Shown in pieces: positions 56,474-63,489 of a stretch of 63,489 nucleotides of DNA. The position numbers and the translations under genes were made by a program. The first letter of the stretch is position 1, and each line of letters opens with the position of its first letter. Below the pieces are notes generated by a model. That model was not told the origin of the DNA, made no database searches, and saw nothing but the letters and a program-made list of their open reading frames with translations. The DNA comes from Mansonella perstans (lineage: Eukaryota > Nematoda > Chromadorea > Rhabditida > Onchocercidae), in assembly GCA_037074765.1 (NCBI GenBank), contig JBAMDO010000312.1, positions 1-63,489 of the forward strand. The letters are read 5' to 3'.

Positions 56474-56770
56474 ACAAAATACCGTTAAAAAAAAAGGTAT
56501 ATTTCTTTAACATTTACTTGATATTGTACACATCCTAAAAGTGTAAACAAAAATAGATCTGCCAGTCAACAGGGCATTTTTGGAAATCTTTTTTCTCTTT
56601 TTCTAGAAGCAGCAACTATATTTGAACATTGTAAATTACCTTAATCAAGTTAAGAATGATCAGTCAATGAAACGGGCAGGACAGGAAGTGGTTTTAAATT
56701 AATCGATTTGATTCCATAAAATAAATCATCATTTCGCACAAAATCACTGTAATCTATTCGATTTTCACTT

Positions 56771-56826
56771 TTACGATGGACAACATCGGCAGCATGTATT
56801 ACGACGTTTCATTTTTTTTAGATTAT
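56771..56826 (-). CDS. ubl3: ubl3 terminal exon 4a (polybasic Cys tail)
   Basis: The acceptor is GGAATTTTCAG|ATAATC. In frame with exon 3 it reads DNLKKMKRRNTCCRCCPS then TAA at 56773-56771. Basic residues and clustered cysteines at the very C-terminus fit lipid anchoring by prenylation and/or palmitoylation, as in the family. The exon is preferred as the main end because it keeps a C-terminal CaaX-like cysteine. Confidence 0.65.
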
Positions 56827-59067
56827 CTGAAAATTCCAGAAAATTTTCCAATATTAAATTGTATTTTTAAAAAGTGCTATAAAAATTGAAAAAAAAAGTA
56901 TATTCGGAAGAAAAAAATATATATAATTTTCTAAAGAAGTTAGAAGAAATATATAAAATACAAAATTTTAGACTTAGTAAAATACAAAAAACCAGAAGAA
57001 GAAGATTAATTTAATTTAATCAAAATAATAATTTAGAATCAACCAGACAGGATCACTACTCACTAATTAATTAGTAATTGCGTTTTACTCATACCGACCA
57101 TCAAATCCTATGGTACTATCACTAATCCACTGTACAAATGAATGATCTGATAAAAAAAAATAACTTTTTCCTGTAGCAAAATTATTTGTTTGAAAATTTC
57201 AAATGCATGAACATTTACATGAACGCAAATGAGAACATTTGAGGAATACCGTTTAATTAATTGCTCTGTCTTTCTCTTAAGTTCTCCAATTTTATATATC
57301 CAAACAAAAAATTTTAATATTCTTCAAAAAATTTATTGAGCTTTTCCTCAATCCCGCGAATTCCTGATCTCCTAATTTCATCATATAATCCTATCAATTT
57401 TTCAATAAATTCTACACTTACACTGCATACATGTAGTATTATCCGAATTATCCTTCATTAATCCCTAGAACAAAATTTGCACACTACACTGTTATAATTA
57501 ACCTAATTAAGCGGGAAAAAAAGGATGGAAAAAAGGAAAATAAAATGAATTTGTTAAAATTCATAAATTAAATATATTATTTCCTTATTTTTTGCTAATT
57601 TAATAATTACGAAAAACTCATTAATGTTATCAACATTATTATTATATTACCAACTATTTTTCTTCAAAAAAAGAACTAATGAATTTAGCATTTTATAATC
57701 CATAAATTTAGCATTTTATAATTCATAACTTTCGCCATGTAGTTCGTCAAATGAATGTTTTACAGACTTTTTTTTTAATTATAATGATACTTATCAATCT
57801 GTTTTATCACATTCAGCAGATCTCTAATTTAGAAGCACAAACTTACCATTAGTACTAGATTCTGGTAAATTTTCACGGGTAACAAGATGCATAACTGCTG
57901 TTTTCCCAACGGGTAATGATAATGCATTAAGGATAACACTACCATGTAAAAAACGTCCATGATAAATTAATTTCAGCATTGTTGATGAATTCACACGTTC
58001 ATCATTCCATTCTGTAAAAAAAAAGAAAACAAAATTTTTTTTAAAATAGAATAAACAACAAAAACAGATATTGATAACATTAATTATAATTACAATGTCC
58101 AGAATAAATAGACATTATATATAAAGTTAAATTGCATTTTAACCCTTTTAAATTTCTCAATGGAAAAATTAATAAAGAAATAAACAAAGTGGCAAGATGT
58201 AATTAATTTAAATTTTAATTAAATTAATTTCATTGAGACATGTCATATCACATTTACCACATCTTTTAGAATATTCAACAACAATTATGCATGCCACATC
58301 ATATTTGTCACATTATCTTTTAATAATAATATAATTTATGTTATACGTTTCCTTATAGATAAACCATATTAAAATAATAAAAAAAATTATTAACATAATG
58401 ATGTACTGAATATCCATGTTTCTCTCATCCTGTCTATACGAATTAATAATGAATCGATTAGAATATAAAATATCAATTTAAGGTAAAATTAATTAAGAGA
58501 AATCAAAAAAAAGGAAGCAAATTAACAAACCATCGGGCCAATGATCAAATACATATTGAGTTATATCAAGTACTGAGAAATTTGATGGCAATTGAAATTC
58601 TTTTGTTTTTCCACTCACTAAGATCAATCGTAAATTTATCTAAAAATTAAATCCTAATTATCAATTAGCACAGTGATGAAAAAGCTTTTGACAATATATG
58701 CGTAAAAAGAAAAACTAAATGATAATACTTGAAGGTAAGAGTAAAATTTTTAAAAAAAAATCATAAAATTGTTGAAATCATTACAAAAAAAATTTTACTG
58801 CTTTTTTAAATTTCAAATTTAAAATAAATGAACTTTGCTACATAAAAGTTAACTAAAAAAATAATAATACAAATATACTTCTGAAAAAATTCAACAAATA
58901 TATTTATAGCATATAAAAGTTAGTACTTTCATCATTGAATGAAAATAACTTTTTTCTTTTCTTTTTCAGTCAATCATTAAAACTTACGATATCAGCGCTG
59001 GTAAGATCATAATTAGATTTTCCGGCTGCGGATGTCGGCGGCAACGCCATCCGGCAATCCGCACGCC
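56771..59067 (-). CDS. ubl3: UBL3 / membrane-anchored ubiquitin-fold protein (MUB), 4 exons
   Basis: Minus-strand CDS exons: 59050-58988 (63 nt), 58639-58531 (109), 58011-57847 (165) and 56826-56771 (56). They give 393 nt, or 130 residues; human UBL3 has 117. All junctions are GT..AG and in phase. INLRLILVSGKTKEF is identical to human UBL3, followed by a match to FSPNDSASDIAKHVYDNWP. Then LIYHGRFLHGSVILNAL and LPVGKTAVMHLVTRE match LIYQGRFLHG and KLPFGKTTVMHLVARE. This is a beta-grasp ubiquitin fold without the C-terminal Gly-Gly. UBL3 is prenylated on a CaaX box and sorts proteins to membranes and small extracellular vesicles. The tail here is KKMKRRNTCCRCCPS, polybasic with four Cys and a formal CaaX of CCPS in place of CVIL. 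The gene is convergent with the AUTS2-like gene. Confidence 0.9.
57085..57146 (-). CDS. ubl3: ubl3 alternative terminal exon 4b (candidate)
   Basis: The acceptor is TTTTTTATCAG|ATCATT with a T-rich tract. In frame with exon 3 it reads DHSFVQWISDSTIGFDGRYE then TAA. It has no cysteine, so an isoform ending here would be soluble. The long T tract also makes a chance acceptor possible. Confidence 0.35.
57847..58011 (-). CDS. ubl3: ubl3 exon 3
   Basis: The acceptor is TTTTACAG|AATGGA and the donor is ACTAATG|GTAAGT. Encodes EWNDERVNSSTMLKLIYHG, RFLHGSVILNALSLPVGKTA and VMHLVTRENLPESSTN, the second half of the ubiquitin fold. Phase 1 on both sides. Two downstream terminal exons are compatible with this phase. 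Confidence 0.92.
58531..58639 (-). CDS. ubl3: ubl3 exon 2
   Basis: The acceptor is TTTTTAG|ATAAAT and the donor is CCCGATG|GTTTGT. Encodes INLRLILVSGKTKEF and then QLPSNFSVLDITQYVFDHWP, the first half of the ubiquitin fold. Phase is 0 in and 1 out. Confidence 0.92.
58988..59067 (-). CDS. ubl3: ubl3 exon 1 (start codon at 59050)
   Basis: The acceptor-like AATTTATAG precedes 59067. There are 17 nt of leader, then ATG at 59050 in GCCGGATGG, and 21 codons MALPPTSAAGKSNYDLTSAD-I. The donor is GATATC|GTAAGTT, phase 0. The GC content is far above the surroundings. The short distance from an AG acceptor to the ATG suggests either a spliced 5' UTR exon or spliced-leader trans-splicing. Confidence 0.85.
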
Positions 59068-60204
59068 CTATAAATTGTTAAAATAATTATCTAATCATCA
59101 TTTGATGCAACAATGTCTTAAGATACTTGATACTTATTTTTTAATAGTACACGATTACAAATAAAGTACAAGAGAGTAAAGCCAGATCATTTGTCCGGAA
59201 CTACCTAGTTAGCCTCATTTCAATTCATTTCAACTAGTCTCATTTCAACTTCTTATTTTTTAATATTTATAAAAAAAGAAAACGACATCATTTCATACCA
59301 ATGAAAACCAAACAATGCATTTGGAAACTGACGATTTAATGAGTATTAATGCAATATTTATAAAAACCCGAGTCATAAAGCCTAAGATTTCAAATTTGAC
59401 AAATTAAAATAAAAAATTAGATTTAACAGAGATATTTCAAGTAGGGATATGCATTCCGAAGAATGCTAAATTTGCATACTAAATGTTCGAATTATCCGAT
59501 TTTTTCCAGGATGACATTTATGAGATCGTCAACTGATAAATCGCTTTAATTAGGCTTTTTGAAAGAAATGTAATTAAAATTAAACAAATTGGAAAAAAAG
59601 TGAAGTAAAAGAAGAGAGCAAATACAATGTAGATAAATTGAAGTAAATCAATTAAATAAATTGGTAAAGAATAAAGTTATAAAAGGTAAGAAAACTCTTT
59701 CAACACTTACCAATAATTCATTGTTTCATCATTTTCTCCCCCAATAATGTTTAATAAGGAATAAGAAAATTAAAATAAACAAATCTGCTTCAATGGGAAT
59801 TTATTCCAAATTTATCATGGTTCAAATTTTCTATGCCAGAAAAGAATTTAAAATTTTTAAAAGTTCAAATTTGTTTAATATATTATGAGTTCACTCAACA
59901 AAAAATGACTTTATATATTTAGTGAAATGGTATTTGACACTTTGCAGCGTTATTCGAAAGAGTAAATAATGTATAATTAATAACAAAAGAGTAATATGAG
60001 TAATCGGTAATACTAATGTAAAATCAATAAGTTAATTAATGGATGGGTGACCAATATAGCGAAATTAAATCAATCAATAAATAAAAGAGTGGAAGTTATC
60101 TTTTACAATAACATCTATGATTAGCAAAGAAAAAATTAGCCAATAAATTTTCTGCAAAGCAACTATACCAATTTGCTGTTTTCAACAAAGAATCAAAGAG
60201 ATAA
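59068..60204. other. Upstream region / 5' intron of ubl3
   Basis: AT-rich. It contains the candidate non-coding exon donor at 59711 and nothing else recognisable. Confidence 0.5.
59711..59745 (-). promoter_or_regulatory. Possible non-coding first exon of ubl3
   Basis: A consensus donor ATTATTG|GTAAGT lies at 59711/59710 on the minus strand, about 640 bp upstream of the exon 1 acceptor. The sequence before it contains short upstream ATGs that are not in frame with the UBL3 ATG, so it would be a 5' UTR exon. The right boundary is not defined. Confidence 0.3.
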
Positions 60205-60778
60205 ATACGGCCAGAATACAACTGCTAATTCATTCACAAAGAGTAAGCTTGGAATCAATCCTTGGCCAGAATACAATTGCTAATTCATTCAAAACGAGTG
60301 AGCTTGAAATCCCTGGCCAGAATATAACTGCTAATTCATCCACAACGAGTGAGCTTGGAATCAATCCTTGGCCAGAATACAATTCCTAATTTATTCACAA
60401 CGAGTGAGCTTGGAATCCCTGACCAGAACACAACTGTTAATTCATTCATAACGAAAGAACTTGAAATCCCTGGTCAGAATACAACCGCTAACTCATTTAC
60501 AAGTAAGCTTGGAATCCCTGGCCAGAAAACAACTGTTAATTCATTTACGAGTGAGCTTAGAATCCCTGGCCAGAATACAACTGCTAATTCATTTACTTCA
60601 ACGAGTGAGCTTGGAATTCCTGGCCAGAATACAATTGTTAATTCATTCACAATGAGTGAGCTTGGAATCAATCCTTGGCCAAAATACAACTGTTAATTTA
60701 TTCACAACGAGTGAGCTTGGAATTCCTGGCCAGAATACAACTGCTAATTCATTTACAACGAGTGAGCTTGGAATTCCA
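60205..60778. repeat. 51-bp minisatellite, about 11 copies
   Basis: The unit includes CCTGGCCAGAATACAACTGC, TAATTCATTCACAACGAGTG and AGCTTGGAAT. Unit lengths are mostly 48, 51 and 55 bp. Because many are multiples of three and lack stops, ORFs run through on both strands (for example ELGIPGQNTTANSFTS repeats). I read these as by-products of the repeat. It lies between ubl3 and the minus-strand candidate gene. Confidence 0.92.
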
Positions 60779-60936
60779 ACCATCTGAACTTTTCTTTCAA
60801 TTTCTTTTTTTCTTTGTTTTTCTAAAAATCCCAATTTTCATTCCATATTATTTCCCTTGTGTTTTCTTCACACTTTCTTTCCTTCCTACTTATTTCCCAC
60901 AATTCCTTTGACTCTACAGAAAGTTCACAGAGTGCA

Positions 60937-61916
60937 TCACATCAAAGATCTGTTGACTGTGTCAAAAATGTTCGATTCAATGTTGAAAAACAAACTGCAA
61001 GAAAACAAACTTTCAAATCTAACTCCAATTAGCTTCACACACAACAACTATGTTTAGTCGTGTGGAAATAAGTGCACATATGTAATTCTGAATTCTGGAT
61101 TTTTTCCCAAGCGCATTTCATAAACTATATCAAATAAAGGTCTGACGCAAATAATTCGAAATTTAATTAAATAGAAGTGAATCAGATGAAATTACACTAT
61201 TAAGTACAGTAGGAATAAATTGAAGTAAATGGAAACCGGATGGAATGATTGTTGGAAGGGATGTGAGCAAAACAGGGCCTAATTAATACAGTAAAAATTT
61301 GAAATGATATAAAAGTCAATAAAGAAATCAGAATGAAAAATGATAAAAAATATCATGAAATAAGCAAAGAAATTAGACAATACTGATGAATAAAAATTGA
61401 ATCAAAGATGAATTAATCAAGTTGAACTACACTCTAATTGAAGATGATTGGATAATTCCAAAGTTAAAATGGAATATTCTTCTTTTTTCTTGAATATATT
61501 AATAATTTAGTTGTATAAGTCAAAGTCAGGTATTCACGTATTATGTATTCAGGTACAAATTATGTATGCATGCCTAAATAACACAAGATAGAACTCACAA
61601 AATAGAGAAACAAATTGAATCAAAAATGAATTAAACCAAGTTGAACTAAGCTCTAACTGAAGATGATTGGATAATTCCAAGTTAAAATGGAATATTGTTT
61701 TTTTTTTTTTTTTTTTTTTTAAATATATTAAGAATTTAATTGTATAAGTCAAAGTCAAAAATATTCAGGCACAAATTATGCCTGAATAACACAAGGTAGA
61801 ACTCACGAAATGTTGTGTTTCACTGCAAACAATAATTTCGTTATTTCGCTCAAATCCGAATTGATATTTGCGGGAAATAATTTATCCAAAGAAAACAACT
61901 TTATACGTTCCTTTTC
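60937..61916 (-). CDS. Last two coding exons of an unrecognised minus-strand gene (candidate)
   Basis: Exon A is 61916-61807, with acceptor TTTTTTTTCAG|GAAAAG and donor CATTTC|GTGAGT. It is open for 36 codons: EKERIKLFSLDKLFPANINS, then DLSEITKLLFAVKHNI. Exon B is 60994-60937, with acceptor TTTTCTTGCAG|TTTG. The two-base carry joins in frame to give SLFFNIESNIFDTVNRSLM and then TGA at 60939-60937. The intron is 812 bp and holds a tandem duplication. Good splice sites and phase agreement argue for coding, but I recognise no family and both exons are short. Upstream exons would lie beyond 61916; none is clear before the window ends. Confidence 0.45.
61397..61805. repeat. Tandem duplication, about 210 bp, reaching the exon A donor
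   Basis: GAAGATGATTGGATAATTCC occurs in both copies (near 61440 and 61659), as do TAAGTCAAAGTCA and ACACAAG(A/G)TAGAACTCAC. The last motif includes the reverse complement of the GTGAGTTCTA donor of the minus-strand exon A. A long T run (61697-61720) interrupts the right copy. Confidence 0.8.
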
Positions 61917-62294
61917 CTGAAAAAAAAAGAAAAAAAACATATGATAGAATGAATGAATTTCAATTACAAGTGAAATTTTTGTGAACGTAAGATGTATTTT
62001 TATAAATTAAAGTGTTTGAAAACGACATTCATAACAAAAATTTACAAATATAAGTACATCATTTCGTTATTCCTTTATGTAACGTAACTTATCAATCAGT
62101 GCAAGTAACAAAGAAAAGAAAAAAGCCATCAGTTCAATTAAAGTTTCGATGGCATCAGCTATTGCTATTGCATAAGAATTAATAATACCATTATGTTAAT
62201 TATTTTTCTGCCTAAGATTACACCAGAGAGTTTCTCTATTTCACGACCATATCAATGCTAGTTTCACGTGATTCCGTACGTTACTTCTATCGCA

Positions 62295-62297
<3 letters not shown>
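61917..62297. other. Non-coding DNA right of exon A
   Basis: No exon of the minus-strand candidate gene could be identified here. Confidence 0.4.
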
Positions 62298-62344
<47 letters not shown>

Positions 62345-62390
62345 ACACACACACATACATACACAAACATACACACACACACACACGACA
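62298..62390. repeat. (CA)n microsatellite
   Basis: CA repeat with CATA interruptions. Confidence 0.95.
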
Positions 62391-62639
62391 CACTTCACCC
62401 GTCCGTCTTCTTTACTAGCTGTTCAATAACTAAACCGACAAAAATCGATCGTTCGTTCATTTCAGCGGTTAACTGGTTGCTTTAGTTGGTCCATCAGTCG
62501 CCCGGTCGATTAGTTAGTCTATCGTTTCAGATTTAAAAATTTTCAACTAACGAGAACGACAAACAAATTGACATATATGATGGGATATTTATGCCGCAGA
62601 AATATGACAATTGAATCGGCGGTGCACACGGTCCCATAC

Positions 62640-62690
62640 AGACACATACAGACACATACACACACACATACACACACACACACACACAGT
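62640..62690. repeat. (CA)n microsatellite
   Basis: GACACATACA units leading into a CA run. Confidence 0.9.
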
Positions 62691-63170
62691 TTGGATCCAC
62701 TGAATGAATGAATGAAAGAAGATGATAGTAATCACTTAAGAGGCTCCAGGATTAAGGATGAATTAATGATTTGGATAAAAAGATGCATGATGGATTCTTT
62801 TGTCAGGAAAATTGAGTGGTTTTTTTCGAAATTAAATTATCATAATATTATTTGATTCAATAACAATAACAACAACAACAACATAATAATAATAACAATA
62901 ACTAAAGCACTAACAATAACAATTACAACAACAACATCTAATTATCCCAAATGTAGTCCGTATTTATTGGATTCACAATTGGTAAAAGCAAAAAAACTGA
63001 TAATATCTATTCGTTTATGTTACCCTTCCTATATTTGGCAATTATAAACAATCTATAAGTGAACAAAAAATATTTCAAGCAATATTCGAGAGAAAGTATT
63101 TCAAAAACGAAAGGACAAGTTGACATACACAGACATACACGACACGACAAACAAATACATAAAGATACAA
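62691..63170. other. Non-coding; AAC/AAT triplet-rich 62860-62940
   Basis: AACAACAACA and AATAAT repeats; no gene seen. Confidence 0.5.
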
Positions 63171-63182
63171 ACATGCATGCAA

Positions 63183-63238
<56 letters not shown>

Positions 63239-63331
63239 AAATATGCATGCAAACACACACACACACACACAAACACACAAATATGCATGCAAACACACAC
63301 ACGCACAAACATGCATGCAAACGCACACACG

Positions 63332-63362
<31 letters not shown>

Positions 63363-63374
63363 ACAAATATGCAT

Positions 63375-63438
<64 letters not shown>

Positions 63439-63489
63439 ACAAACATGCATGCAAACACATACACACAAATATGCATGCAAACACACACA
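63171..63489. repeat. CA array with higher-order ATGCATGCAAAC punctuation, runs off the window
   Basis: At least seven copies of ATGCATGCAAAC separated by (CA)n and AAACACACA segments of variable length. The Cys/Val/His ORFs on the minus strand are artefacts. The right end is cut by the window. Confidence 0.95.

Noticed and set aside
60349..60696. 115-codon plus-strand ORF of ELGIPGQNTTANSF repeats
   Set aside because: Minisatellite translation; the minus strand is equally open and there is no non-repeat coding sequence attached.
60909..61057. Plus-strand terminal exon candidate (KVHRVHHIKDLLTVSKMFDS.. to TAG) after CTCTACAG
   Set aside because: A second plus frame is equally open, no upstream partner exon in matching phase was found, and the minus-strand reading joins in phase with a second exon.
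62255..63489. His/Thr and Cys/Val ORFs at the right end
   Set aside because: Translations of the CA arrays.

Overview
The window is eukaryotic, AT-rich animal DNA and most likely nematode. The coding content is split over small exons. Nearly every intron ends in the short acceptor TTTCAG/TTTTCAG that is typical of nematodes. The conserved proteins are animal chromatin and ubiquitin-fold families. I cannot name the species; a spirurid-like AT-rich parasite would fit, but that is inference. Bacterial features such as operons, Shine-Dalgarno sites, insertion sequences and CRISPR arrays are absent.

Region 1..23285 (about 23 kb) holds no gene I can support. It is AT-rich non-coding DNA with homopolymer tracts, polypurine/polypyrimidine tracts, many micro- and minisatellites and a few inverted repeats. 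It is read here as intergenic or regulatory DNA upstream of the main gene.

Region 23286..53874, plus strand, is one large gene of 13 coding exons that I assembled by hand. All exon phases join without a frame break. The product is about 1,228 residues and is a member of the AUTS2 / fibrosin / Drosophila Tay family. The support is a conserved N-terminal IIDGFA-like block in exon 3, a DPF(Y)R..xF block in exon 8 and the family signature GRWCAMHxxIAxxI in exon 10. A strongly basic R/E/K domain and long Ala, Gln and Pro tracts fit a nuclear chromatin/transcription scaffold (AUTS2 is a PRC1-associated protein in mammals). The largest intron, 30777..44609 (13.8 kb), carries one isolated GC-rich island and several separate tandem duplications.

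Region 56771..59067, minus strand and convergent with the AUTS2-like gene, is a four-exon UBL3 (membrane-anchored ubiquitin-fold, MUB) gene. It encodes about 130 residues with a polybasic, cysteine-rich tail ending CCPS. A second, mutually exclusive terminal exon (57085..57146) is also in frame and would remove the lipidation tail.

Region 60205..60778 is a minisatellite of about 51 bp. Region 60937..61916, minus strand, looks like the last two coding exons of a further gene that I do not recognise. The window ends in long CA-repeat blocks (62298..62388, 62640..62688, 63187..63489).

No novel multi-gene system was found. The most interesting items are the AUTS2 homologue itself, the possible alternative C-termini of UBL3, tandem alternative acceptors in the AUTS2-like gene, and a copied exon end with its splice site in intron 5.
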